Assembly (NCBI GenBank): GCA_946122785.1
Contig: CAMGYJ010000002.1
Coordinates: 37,700,495-37,764,494 of the forward strand
Origin: Linum tenue
Taxonomy: Eukaryota > Streptophyta > Magnoliopsida > Malpighiales > Linaceae
DNA length: 64,000 nt
Reading direction: 5' to 3'
Each line of letters starts with the position of its first letter. Within the stretch, counting starts at the first letter, position 1. The notes under the pieces were generated by a model. That model searched no databases and was not told the DNA's origin. It saw only the letters and a list, made by a program, of their open reading frames with translations. The position numbers were made by a program, and so were the translations under genes. Below, in pieces: positions 47,010-58,450 of this stretch.

Positions 47010-47400
47010 GAGATATTTTTAAATAGAGAGGGAAGAATGGGTTGTGGTGTGAAAAAATGAGAGGGGGGAGGGGGTATTTGTACCCTTCAGACCGCACCCT
47101 TCAGGGGCGGTCTGGTGATTTTGGCCTCCTTCAAACTGCTCCCTTCCAATGCCGTCCATAATTCCCGAGGTACTGACCGCACCCTGCAGTAGCGGTCTGC
47201 GATCCATGGCGCTGATCGCTGAGGTGGCGTGCGTTCTGCCGCTGGATCGTCGCTTGATCCTGCGGTCTCCAAGCCCGCTCCCGAGGAAACACAGGCCGCA
47301 CCTTGAAGGTGCGGTTCCCAGTTTGACGTGGCGCAAAACGCACCTTCGATTTAGTTATAAAACGCACCTTGGAGGTGCGGTTTAATAAAAATGGTGCTAG
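47010..47400 (-). promoter_or_regulatory. PMD promoter of the second MULE: ACCGCACC...GGTGCGGT palindrome array and TATA-like box
   Basis: Words ACCGCACCTT, AAGGTGCGGT, GACCGC and GGCGGTC recur from 47080 to 47390, including CCGCACCTTGAAGGTGCGGT (47292-47311), a near-perfect 20-bp palindrome. On the minus strand they are followed by CTATTTAAAAATA (about 47013-47025) and then the PMD leader. The position is the same as the CACCG array in the first MULE, with a different word. Confidence 0.65.
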
Positions 47401-47475
47401 TTTTGTAAATTTTCTGGGCTGGATGCTATTTTTGTAAAAAAAAATTAATAGGTGCTATTATTGGAAAAATCCCCC

Positions 47476-48430
47476 AAAAACCGCACTTCCCACACTTCCA
47501 AAACACAACCAATCACCAAACCATGTCACACATACTTCCTTTCTACATTTGCTAGTCAATTCAAGCACAAGAGTGTAGAGGTCAACAACGTGTAAGTGTT
47601 TCTATAGCTTGCATGCCAAGAACCACTTCTAAGAGCATGTCCAACATTTATTATATTTTTGGTGACCACTCTCTTTTCTCCTTTGCCATGTTATTGATTT
47701 CAATTCAAGCACAAGAGTGTAGACCGTGAACTGCCTTATCGTCAGTAACTTCTGGAACCTCGCTGGACGCCTCGGTGTTCACGGTTTGGGGTCCATGTTC
47801 ACGGTCTTAGGAGACTGTGAACTGCCTTGTCCGACCGTGAACTGCGACTGTTTCCTGGACGCCTTCACTTCACTGTTACGGGACAGACTTTTCTTCAGTT
47901 TTTTGCGCTTTTTGACCTCCAATTATCCCAAAACTCGTCCTCGGCCCTTCCACACATGCTAGGACCTGAAATGTATCAAAACAAGCACAACCTAGCGTGA
48001 AATATGTCGAGGAACGATGAAATACTAAGCTAAACGGATAAGAAATGAGGAGTAAAATGTGTACATTTGGGCCCGAATCACGGGTATTAGCGGGTAACCT
48101 GCGGGTATCCAAGGTTGAAATTCATAATCTCAAGTCCCATCCCATAATAAATATTACAGGTGTTTGGGTACCCATAACCCTAAAAAAAGGGACGGGTATG
48201 GGTAATACCCAAATACCCGTTTCTCGTTGGCCACCCTTAATCGTGGACATCCTCTTGCTCACGAGGATGGGAAGAAATTCGCGGCACTGAACTTTGGCAA
48301 GTCTTGTTTTCCACCTTCTTTTCACCCCCTCAAACGACCTTCGATTGACGCGAAACTTGGGGTGCCTCTTCCTTATCATATTAGGACGTGAAATTAAGCA
48401 AGAAAACACAACCTAGCTTAGAAAAGGATG
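47476..48430 (-). mobile_element. Rearranged Athila/Tat-like LTR and 3'-region fragments
   Basis: On the minus strand TGATTCGGGCCCAAATGTAC (near 48080), then TTCACGCTAGGTTGTGCTTG (near 47995) and GACCGTGAA/TTCACGGT words (47725-47850) reproduce the first 400 bp of the solo LTR at 60.1 kb. A second fragment with CTAAGCTAGGTTGTG lies at 48400-48420. Between them CGGGTA-rich MITE-like DNA (48078-48240) has been inserted. A 24-bp direct repeat (47557-47580 and 47700-47723) marks another junction. Confidence 0.6.
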
Positions 48431-48705
48431 AGAATGAACAAGATTCATGCCAAATGTCCAAGTAAAGATAGAAACGTGTTAAATCTTATAATTTTGACAA
48501 TAGGAAGCAATTTCGGGACAAAATCGATCTTAACTGGCCAAAGATGATTCTTATTGCAAGGAAACACCTATGGAATGAGGTTATGAGGGCTAAGTAACAC
48601 CAATTTTAAGTGTTGTCAAGGGGTCGACCGAAATAGAAAGAGGAGTGAGATTAGGTTTAGGCTTAATTGTTCTGAAATTGCTTTATGAATAATTCTCCAA
48701 ACTAC

Positions 48706-49916
48706 GGGTAGTTATCATAAATGGTCACAAACCTTTGCACTTTTTACAAAATGGTAACAAACCTTTAATTTTGCACGTTTTGGTAACATATGTTTGAACT
48801 AATAACAAAAATATAATTTTGTCCATCTCTATCCAAAAATCCGTTAGTTTACAGTCAGCACGCCATGTCATCAACAAATAATCATAAAAAAAGTATTAAA
48901 CCAAATCAATTATACCCAACCAAACCAAACTCAATCATACCCAATAAAAATACAAACCCTCCATGAACAGACTCGCATATGTTTCCCCTCTTTGCAACCC
49001 GAGCATCATCCTCAGTCCTCACGATCCAATCCCCATCTCCCAGCAAGTCCAGTACCAGATGCTTCTTAACGCCGATCGCTTCTGTGTCTTCAATTTCTTC
49101 CGTAAGAGGTGGTCGGAGTTCCTTCGTGTCAGGCAGGAGTAGGAAGAGGTATTGATTGCTCTTATTCGCGCAAGGGAGAGCCTGAAACGAGAACGAATGA
49201 CCAAAATCAAGGAAGGCAATTGCAAGCTCGACGACTACGATTACACTGTGGCCTACGCGAAAATGCTGTTCGGCCTAGAGCATCGGAAGTTGATGGAGGC
49301 GGAGACGATGACCTTATGCGGCGAGTTCTTGATCGGAGGGACAGACAGCACTGCCACCGCCTTACAAGTTGCAATGGATCATGATACATGATACAGAACA
49401 AGGTGTTTGAGGAAATCAAATCCCTAATCAGCAAAGAGACAAGGGAAGGAGAAATTAGGAAAAGGTGATCTGCACAAGCTAATTATCTGAAGGCGGTGGT
49501 TCTTGAAGGACTGCGGCGGCACCGACGGGGGCATTTCGTGCTGCCGCACGCGGTGGCCGGGAAAGGGATGGAGCTGGGCGATTCTGTGGTGCCGAAGGAA
49601 GCAAGTAGCCAATGCTTTGACTGTTACAGAAAGAGGATAAACATATTTATTGGGTATAATTTTGGGGTTGGGTTGAGTTTTGTTTGGTTAGGTAATTGGG
49701 TATTATTAGATTGGTTTATTGATTTATTTTATTTTATTTTAATTTTTATGATATGGCATGCTGATTGGAGTAAACTAACGTAATTGTGGATGGAGATGGA
49801 CGGAATTACTGTTTTGTTATTAGTGCAAACATATGTTACTGAAACGTGCAAAATTAAAGGTTTGTGGCCATTTTGTACAAAGTGAATAATTTTGTTACCA
49901 TTTATGATAATTAAAC
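48706..49916. mobile_element. Pack-MULE carrying a cytochrome P450 fragment
   Basis: The arms of about 250 bp are inverted copies. Left: GGGTAGTTATCATAAATGGT...AACATATGTTTGAACTAATA. Right, inverted: GTTTAATTATCATAAATGGT...AACATATGTTTGCACTAATA. They continue through TATACCCAA/AACCAAAC-type sequence right up to the P450 fragment. GGGTA.TTATCATAAATGGT ends are Mutator-like. No target duplication is evident at these borders, so the element is old or its ends are misplaced by a few bases. Confidence 0.8.
48963..49620 (+). pseudogene. CYP89A-like cytochrome P450 fragment captured by a MULE
   Basis: From ATG 48963 a frame with one stop (about 49140) contains FFRKRWSEFLRVRQE, LIALIRARESLKRERM and LCGEFLIGGTDSTATALQ. 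The last is the P450 helix I oxygen-binding segment (A/G-G-x-D-T/S). After a deletion or frameshift near 49.4-49.48 kb, another frame gives [20 protein letters not shown], the ExxR (K-helix) region of the CYP89A type. The N-terminal third and the heme-binding Cys region are missing. It is a non-functional fragment lacking the introns and flanks of a real gene. Confidence 0.85.
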
Positions 49917-50643
49917 GTCCTCACAAAAATAATCTAATTAACCCCCCCCCCCCCCAAACATCCTAAGTCACAAAACATAAATAAATCGACAAACCAATCC
50001 AAATTGCAAAACCACCCAAAATTCATGTTTCTAACAGTATATACGACTCTCTTGCTTCGCGTAGGTGGAAAACGCGTTCATGTTATGTTACTTCCCCTCA
50101 TGTGGAAGTTAACAATCACTTTATGCTACCATGATTTCTGTCAAGTGGAAGCCACATTCTTGTTATGTCTTTCCATCAAGATGAAAGTTCAGTTTCATGT
50201 TATTTTATGATTGGTGTAGATCAGTGTGCTAGTCAAGTTGAATTTGGAATCCCCTTTAATAAAAAGTTAATATAATAAGTTAATATAATGTGTCAAGCAT
50301 TGCATTAGCATATTCATTTATTAAAGCATTTTATTATGAGTTGTTCACTATTAAAATGAAAGTAAGAATAAAACTAACCTCACGCTCGCGCACTCGGAAG
50401 TTTTTGGGAGACTAGATTCACGATCAAGAACTTAATTGCGATCAAACATGCCAACACAATGACTTCCGACTCTAGAGAACTACCGATAATGCAATACTTT
50501 TGTAAACACGAATCTCGAAATGATTTATGATAAGTATTTATTATGCCAAGATATTTCAAATTATGTTGACTTTTATGCCTTTGATTTTATTTAATAAGAC
50601 ATTTCCGCTATTATTCAAATTAATTAATGGTAATGGCTTATCA
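49917..50643. other. AT-rich intergenic DNA
   Basis: A C14-16 run occurs near 49945. There are no recognisable genes and no transposon ends until the MULE TSD at 50644. Confidence 0.4.
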
Positions 50644-50738
50644 AAGATATTTGGCAAAATACACTTCAATAGCCATAATTTTCACGTTTATGACAAATAT
50701 AGCAATAACTATCGGAAAACATAAAATAGCCTAAAATT

Positions 50739-51491
50739 GGATGGTAGCATGGTTGTCAAACCGGTGGTATGCCGGCCGGTTGAACCAGGTTCAACCGGTG
50801 CCGGTCATAAAACCGGCTGGAATACCACCGGTATGATGTTGTGGTCAACACCGGTCAATGCCGGTCAAATCCGGTCAAACCCGGGAATTTCGGTGGTTCA
50901 ACCGGAATGTTAAAGTGCCGGTATCTGAAGTCTGAACACATATATATTCATCACTGCCGGAGAATGGGTGGCCAGAGCTTGGTAGTTTATCTTCTAGTGT
51001 GTTTCATCTCATTCCCCTGCATTGCAGAGTTATCATAAATCGCCTTGCTGCTAGGAGACGAGAAGTGAAGATGAGGGCCAAATGGAGGGTCATAAGGAAG
51101 AGATTTACCTCCCATTCTAGTGTTTATTTCATCGGAGAGAAGAAGGAGAAGAGGGCAAATCAATTGAGAGTAGGGAAGAGAGATATTTCCCCTTTCGAGC
51201 GGCTGCGGAACAGAAATAAGGAGAGGGAGGGAGAGGGATACAGGCGGCTAGGGTTGGGGAAAGGTGCACTGGGGGATTTTGGGAGGACGGTAGTGCACAG
51301 CTCTCTCCCTCTTTTCCCTTCTTTATCTTTTTGTGTTTGTATGTTTTATTTACTTTTTATAATTTTATTTTTCTTACTAATTACTATAACCGGTATAAAC
51401 CGGCATACATACCGGTTGTACCACGGTTAAACCAATCCACTTACTAAACCGGCATAATGGTATAAACCGGTTTGACAACCTTGGATGGTAG
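50739..51491. mobile_element. MULE-MITE nested in the left TIR of another MULE, 735 bp, 9-bp TSD
   Basis: The element at 50748-51482 is flanked by GGATGGTAG (50739-50747 and 51483-51491). Ends are CATGGTTGTCAAACCGG and inverted AAGGTTGTCAAACCGG. The subterminal DNA is full of CCGGT/ACCGG words (GCCGGTCA, ACCGGTTTA). The interior frame at 50999-51430 is Arg/Lys-rich without a known domain. Confidence 0.92.
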
Positions 51492-51717
51492 TGTGACAAA
51501 TCTATCCATTTTCGTTAGAAACTTTAACTGTGTTAGCAACTCCGCCAATTACATTCACGTTAAGCTGACTAAGATTCAAATCATCATGCACGTCAGCGAC
51601 ACATAAGCATAAGCTACAAGTTATAATTTAATATAAAAAATATAATTAATTTTTTTTCCAAATTCTCCCAAGCCAATTCTAACTCTAACAGAACACCACA
51701 CCGCCATCTCCCATCGT

Positions 51718-51870
51718 CCTCCTGCTCTTTCTTCTCCTCCTCCTCTCCCCGACCAACGCAACGACGACCTTCTTACTTCTCCTCCTCCTCTCCCCGGCCA
51801 ACGCAACGACAACCTTCTTTTTTCTCCTCCTCCTCCTCTCCCCGGCCAATGCAACGGCGACCAATCTGAA
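51718..51870 (-). repeat. Tandem repeat of about 54-57 bp, three copies
   Basis: Three units of CTTCTCCTCCTCCTCTCCCC followed by GGCCAACGCAACGACGACC lie head to tail. On the minus strand they keep an open frame with a repeated LRWPGRGGGE-type peptide, but nothing suggests that it is expressed. Confidence 0.75.
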
Positions 51871-52698
51871 ATCCCAATCCGCCATCTCCCCGCGTCGACG
51901 TCTCCAATCGGAACCGTGCCTAGCAGATCGCCAAGAAGCTGGAACGCGGGCTTGATTTGGGAATCTGGAGATTTTTCTTGTCGGTCAGTTGGGACTACGC
52001 GTGGAGGGACTTGGACTCCTGAAGCTGCTCAGAAACCAGATCGCTGGATTCCCCCACCTGCAGATCTCGAAACCATACATGGCAGGATCCATATTGAATA
52101 CTAGTTGGTTAATTGTGGATATTAGTTGGTATCTGCTATTTGGATACTAGTTTGTGATGTTTAGAACACTAGTCTATGCTATCTAGATACTCAGCAGACT
52201 TGAATATTAGTTCATACATTTTGGATATTAGTTAGTATATATTAACGAATTTTCAAATTAGCAGAATAACTAGGCTACTGTCTGCTGGGTAATTGATGGG
52301 AGTAGGGGGCAATTGATTGGTAATTGTGTCTTGCTGGTAATTGATGAGAAAAAGTGAGAGACAAGGCCCAAATGATTGAGATTTGAGAGTTTGGGAAGGA
52401 GCGGGGGCGAACAATGGTGGAGGTATAGGGAGGAAGATGAAGTTTTTTATATTAAAAAAATATTTTTATTTTTCATTTTATGAACTCGGAAAAATTGTAT
52501 TTATGTTTTTTTTTTTATAATCTACGTGTCCGATGAAGTATCGCCAGGTCAGCATTTCCGTCAATCTAGTCAGAGTGTTAAGTAACACCGTCAAAGAGAT
52601 GGACAGAATTGGTTATTTTGTGTTTTCGAATAGTTATAGCTATATTTGTCACAAACGTGAAAGTTATGCCTATACAAGTGTATTTTACCAAGATATTT

Positions 52699-53067
52699 TG
52701 GTAAAATTATTGTTTGTCCATACTAGGGTGTATAGATATTGTTTTATTTTTATTTTTTCTTTCTAAGGAACTAGAAAAACAAATTACTGTCAGCATTTTT
52801 TTCTCTTTTTTTAACAAAAGATAATCTAACGTAATCAAAGAGGGCTGGAAGAAAGGAGGAAAGTCCAAAGAGATGAAAGGAGAAAAACAAGTAGGTAGGT
52901 GAGTTTTAACACATAAAAATCTCATAATTCCAAGTCCTCCGGAACTATAACCCAGAACAACCCCATCCAAAACTGTGTTTAATGAAAGTGCAAGAAATCG
53001 AAAGCTGGACTCTGCTGACTTTGAACAATAAAATTTGTATGCGTTAGGAGTCTCAGGTTAAAAGGGT
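52699..53067. other. 3' flank and probable 3' UTR of the SAC gene
   Basis: AT-rich DNA with no second gene. The SAC 3' UTR on the minus strand begins at 53067. Confidence 0.4.
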
Positions 53068-56000
53068 TCATTGTCTAGGCTTGTGCAGACGAGGCCGATT
53101 GCAGAAAACCCGCCCATTTGCCCTAACAAAAGCTGCAATACCCACTGTAACGCTTGCCCACAACAATGAGAAGAACAAGTGCTTCATATCGTATGGAGCT
53201 GCAGCAACAACAGCAAATATATATTCAGCTTAGCAGCACAGTTGACCCCTATAACATTTTCACGCAGGGGAAATGGGAGGTTTAGGAGAAGAAAATGGAA
53301 CACACCTTGCCTAAGTGATAACAATGCAAACAAGAACCCGAACATGATCAATGCAAACGCCAGTGGGAACGACTGCTTCCGAAAATTGTAAGGTTAGATG
53401 TGATAAACAATCCCCCAGTTTACGTATTAGCATTCATTCTAGCCGTTACTTAGAAAAAATGCTCATATCATTAAGACAAATGAAAATACAAAAACAGACT
53501 TACAGCTACACTCTCGAGTCCTCTGGCTTGAGACGGAGCTTTCATATCCCGGCTTACGGAAACGATGTAATGTCCTTGTAGGAGATCAATTGCGTCCTTC
53601 GTGTTTGTGCATATAAGAAAATATTAGTTGGATACCATCCAGCCAAAATTATCCAAGGGATTAACGCCAAGAAGATCTTAGTGGATAACCCAATTTCTTA
53701 GAGACGCAGTACAATCTTTGTGTCACTGTTTATATTCTAGATTAAATGAAGACTGAAGGACACCGACCTGCTTCGTGCCATCAGCAAAGTTATTCAAATA
53801 GTAGCGAACAAGGGCATTGATACCATCTTTAATGATCCCTTGAGTTGTACGCTGCCCAAGCCTGCAAATCATTGAAAGTGACAGGGTTAGGTTTCAATAA
53901 ATACAACCTCCCGTTAGGACAATATGACATATGTTTGGATTATGCAGTAGAAAAAGGCCAAAGAAGGAACTTAAAAGGGAAATGGAAACGATAAATGCAC
54001 AATGGACTCTCAAAACTACAAGATCCGTGATTTTGAAACGACTCCACCAGAAGCATAGAGTTCCAGATTTGTCTTCTGGGACTTTAAATATTTGGCGGAA
54101 TATACTAACAATCAGCATCACTCACTTTCGGAAAATACAGAACCATAGCATACTATACCATTTGAGTAAACATCCAGTATGGAGTCCAATTAATTTGATT
54201 AAAATTGCCTGCAAGCCCGAGCCAAGAAACTTCCAGGGGAACAAAACATAATACCTTACGAAGTCTCCTTTCAAGGCAGGAGTGCCTGAGTACTGGATGC
54301 TTATATCATCTCCATGATTAGCCCACACTGAAACAAACAAACCAATAAGGAATGTGACAGACATACTTACTTTAAGGAGTAAAGAAAGCGAAAGGACTTA
54401 CTTATTTTGAAGCTGTCATCAAAATTTGCATGCGAGCTTATGGTTTCTTCAGCAGCAAAAACACCAATTCTTCGAAGTTGCAGTTCTAACATTTTTCGCC
54501 CTATCATGCTCTACAAAGATTATCCTAAAACCATTAATAATCCAAAGACAACGAAAAGCCAATACAGGTGACAAGATCTAGTAGTTCAATCAGAAGAAAC
54601 ATGATTCCTGTAGTCTTGCCATTCATCTTTGCTAGTAATATTCAATAAGCATATGAACTGGAGCCAACGCCAGAAGAACATAGAGTCATAGACTATGGGT
54701 TCAATGCAATGGTGAAAAAATAGGAGCATCTGATAGATTTATGGTCTTATTCTGATTCCAGTCTAAACAAGTAGGATAACTAACCCACCTGTGTAACATT
54801 GGTACGGTCTAAGCAATCAATACAGTTCGTCCTCACAATCCCAGTTTGCTCCTTCAGTTTGTCACCCTTCTCATTCACCAGTAGGTACCTGTCAACCACA
54901 GGACGAGGTTAAACACAACATGAATTCCAGGTTTCATATGGCAACCAAGGCCTCAACAGGATCAGAGGCAATCTACAGACTTGTGATCTGTGAATGAACT
55001 ATCCTACCCGCTCTTCTCCAGGAAATCCACAATTTGTTCATAGAGGATAGAAAGGCGCTCAAAGTGAACATGCCCACAGATTTGGTGGAAATCGAAGTGC
55101 ACATATCTACAGTACAGAAATTCAATCATGTTAGAGAGATTATCAGTGACATGAGCATGTGAAACATAAAGACAAAGTTTTGTGAAAGGAAATTCTACCT
55201 AACATCGTCGCAGATAACAGGCTGAACTGCCGTCGAAAATTTTTCACTCAGGCGTCCCTCACCACCATGCTGATTACAGAAGTTCAAGGGCTCAGAAAAG
55301 TTCTCAAAAAAAAATCCAAAATCCCCTCATTGAAAAGAGAATACACACCGTGTTGACAAGATCTACAGCTAACACGCTTCCATATTTTTTTCTCAAATCC
55401 AGGAAATGTCGTTCTGCAACCCGGGGCTGATCAAAAGCAATAATCAGCAATAATTTGTAAGTCTGTCTAAAGTTGGAAAGTTAGCTTTCCAACTAAAACT
55501 GCTTGCATCGGAGCAGTAAAACTTACTGCTTCCTCGGGTTTGATAATTTCAAACTTAGGCTTGTATGTCAAGTCAACAATCTGCTCCCAGATGAAGGGCA
55601 TTGAGCCCCTGATCTGCAGAAGCCAATTGAGGAGAGGAACATGAATTTTGATAGAAGTCTTATATTAAAAAAAAAATCAGAATGCATCACTGGAGCTGGG
55701 ACTCATGCTATTAATAACCATAAAGAGTTCATACTCATTCTTCCACTCAATAACCAATGCCAAGCACCATTAACCTATTCTAGCGATGTTCAAATACCTA
55801 ATTGAATAAGGGAAAAAATCACAATTCATCAAGTACTAAAGGGTACCTGGACACATGCTGCTGTAAATCCATTCATCTGGACGATTTGTTCAGACTCCAC
55901 AAAATTAGCAACATATCCATCAGGGTCAGCTCCCCGTCTCCACATCCGAGTGCCTTCAAAGAGAAACAGTAGATCAATTAAGATTTGCCCATGTGATAGA

Positions 56001-58172
56001 AACAATCTAATGTATGTCATACTAGAAGAGTTAAATGCTTCAAGTCCCCAAAAGACATTGACATTATCCTTTTTCCCTAAAGTTAGCCCATATTCCTAAT
56101 AAAAAGAAACAACACAGTGCATTGCAGTACTTCACTACATTTTTTTTGCATTCTTAACCAATTGAATTCAGTTTCGAATGTAGTAAATGAAACAACAAAG
56201 ATAAGGTGAGAGCACACAAATTTAACAGATGGATGGCTTATAACCATTTCTCCTTGTGCATCTCCTTGCAATCAATGTGACTTCAACTATTTCTTTTCCA
56301 ATGGCTGCTTGGAAGTTCTGAAAGCCTGAGCATCAGTTAAGGATAAACTCGAACATAGGTGTGTTGGCCAGTAATGATTAGCCTGGAATAACTTAAAATT
56401 AAAAGCATTTCAAAGTAACACATTAAGCAAAAATCAAGGATACTCCCTTGGATAACTGGAAGTAGATATGGGTCAAGCTGCAAACGAAATCATCAGATAA
56501 AATGTTAACACGTTTATCACAAAACACCAAACTGAGGGTCAAAAAGGGAGAAAAGAAACTAAACACGCCAAGTCAATCAACTTTTTGAATTCAACCTTGT
56601 TATCAATGAGGACTTCCATCATGTAATTGTTCCACAGGAACCTTGGTTCTGCCTGTTGCAAAAGTCTAAAAGCATGAGGGAACCTTGGATTTACTCACAA
56701 TCACAGAGAGACTATGATGAAAAACATGAATGTGAAAGAATAATTGACATTTAGCAGCGAATTAGAGGGAGAGGATGTAGTAGGGAAATAAACAGAGAGC
56801 ACATTCCCAAGCTTCTATACTAATAGTTACAAGGCTCACCTGTCTCCACAGAGGAAGCAACTTCGACTCATCACCTAGATCATGCAATCGCTGTGCGCTG
56901 AACCAAGAGGAACGATATTACATGAATGATGCTAGGTTTGAATATAAATCAACCCAGAAACAAACTTTTGTATCGAGTATGGTGCAAATCTACACATATT
57001 CACATTTGAATTAACATTTAACAGTGCTCTTCTTTGGATAGGGCAGGTTCAAGTATCAATGAAATGTCTCGGCGCTAGTGGTTGCTTCAGGATAACTTCA
57101 GCTAATACTACCCTTAAAACATATTTTGCGATGGGAAACTGAAGCATACCAGTATGTATAACTCTCCTCCAAGCATTAAAAAATGGAAAGTACCCTACAT
57201 GACAAGAGTCGAACTAAATTGGGAACAACTCATCACCTTAGTGTTAAATTTGCCTCATATGAGAAATACAGACCAGGAGTCTTCTCCGCAACGCTAAGCA
57301 AGGCAGAGAATTCAGATTCTACCTTCTTCTGCAAAAGTGAGTATGAAGCAGTTAAAATCTCCAATCAATGTGGAAATGGAAAATAAGAGGTCGCAGCAGC
57401 AGAAGACTTACCTGTTCAGTAGTAGTACTTTTCAGGGAATGATCACAAGGGAAAACCTTCAAAGAAGTAACTTTGAAGATCTGATTTCCCATGTAGGATC
57501 CAACGCATTCACGATCTTTAATGACTATCAAGTATGACCCTGCAGTTAATAATTACAATAGCGTCAAACATCTAAGAAGCCGATTGGTCAGAATCTCTCC
57601 CTCTCTCAGCCTTCATTGGATATAAACTCGAGTAAAACTCCAAGGAACATCTCAATTCATTCACACTATCAAGTATGAACTGAAGTGGCTGATGAATAAA
57701 TAATCCAAGATGAACAGAAGCACAATATCGGAAGGATGATTATATTATATATTCAAAGCGCCAGGGAGGGGACAGATCGCCCACCCTAATGCCAAAAACC
57801 TCACGTCAAGCGAGTTCGCAGCCAAACACAAAGTGAAGATAAAATGAACAGATGATAAGAGAACGAGTTTCACCTACGACGAGTTTCAGCAGCCCGACCA
57901 CACCGAAAATAGTCTGGATTTTGGGCACCCGAACAGAGCTGCAATGTGGCACTTGGTCTGCAGAGGAATGCTCGGAAATCAGTCAGTCCGTCCGACGAAA
58001 GAAAAAAGAAGAAGCAAGTTACCGTACCGATGAGGGACATGGAGCCATCTTTCCGACTGATGGCCAAGGGAGCACCGGCAGATCCGTCAGTTGGTTCAAT
58101 CACATACTGATCAGGGAATTCCCAGAGTCGCAGGCGCGTGTACAGTTTCTGCCCCGACTCTGCCCTCTCCAT
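53068..58172 (-). CDS. SAC7-like: SAC-domain phosphoinositide phosphatase, SAC7/RHD4-like
   Basis: There are 20 coding exons on the minus strand: 58172-58028, 57957-57874, 57539-57412, 57328-57237, 56897-56840, 56652-56596, 56477-56444, 56325-56245, 55953-55847, 55613-55527, 55426-55349, 55269-55199, 55106-55008, 54888-54789, 54510-54402, 54327-54255, 53861-53768, 53596-53504, 53372-53306 and 53198-53068. All are GT/AG with consistent phases, giving 595 aa (Arabidopsis SAC7 is about 597). The N-terminus is QKLYTRLRLWEFPDQYVIEP. The catalytic CX5R motif RTNCIDCLDRTN lies near residues 394-405 (Cys396, Arg402). Two hydrophobic helices at about 531-551 and 559-577 would anchor it in ER/secretory membranes. 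Family role: PI4P phosphatase in the secretory pathway; rhd4 mutants have root-hair defects. The frame opens at 58196, so starts at 58196 or 58175 are possible. No damage is seen. Confidence 0.96.
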
Positions 58173-58450
58173 CATAATGATCGGCGATGAATTCAATTCG
58201 AGATCCGACGAATCTTATGTTTCGCTGAGGGAATTGAACACACAAATATAGATTAGTTCCTGAATATCCAGCGATAAACTGGAAGGCAAAGAAAAAAGGA
58301 CCGGAAATGCCAAATCTGTACTGTACCGGAGGAAGAAAGAGCTTACCCAAACACAACCTGAGTATGGAATGGAAGAAGTAGCGTGGAGAGGACGAGATCC
58401 AATTGGCGGGCTCCGTCGCTGGGAGGGAGGAGTTGTAAAGCTGTCCAATA
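58173..58450 (-). other. 5' UTR of the SAC gene with a leader intron
   Basis: On the minus strand a donor at 58347/58346 (GTTTGG|GTAAGC) and an acceptor at 58226-58225 (CCCTCAG|CGAAAC) define a 121-bp intron in the leader. The leader exon above 58348 is pyrimidine-rich (CTACTTCTTCC). Promoter elements are not certain. Confidence 0.6.

Larger units (their letters stand above)
42721..47475. mobile_element. Second MULE, left end missing, with transposase C-terminus and PMD gene
   Basis: The right end at about 47475 reads inverted GGGGGATTTTTCCAATAATA, typical of a MULE terminus, and is followed by a subterminal palindrome array. The left TIR and the first half of the transposase are absent, replaced by MITE/LTR DNA at 42.7 kb. 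Gene order (transposase, convergent PMD) equals that of the first MULE, but the sequences and arrayed words differ, so it is another subfamily. Confidence 0.8.
50644..52698. mobile_element. MULE-type non-autonomous element with 9-bp TSD and a nested MITE
   Basis: The element at 50653-52689 is flanked by AAGATATTT (50644-50652 and 52690-52698). Its ends are GGCAAAATACACTTCAATAG and inverted GGTAAAATACACTTGTATAG, with TIR similarity (TTTCACGTTT(A/G)TGACAAATA) of about 150-200 bp. The interior at 51690-52080 is GC-rich, with a 3-unit tandem repeat. It lacks a transposase. A second MITE (50748-51482) sits in its left TIR. Confidence 0.88.

Noticed and set aside
49946..49960. tRNA or other RNA genes
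   Set aside because: No tRNA A/B-box pair or rRNA-like sequence was recognised here or elsewhere in the window. A covariance-model search would be needed to exclude small RNA genes.
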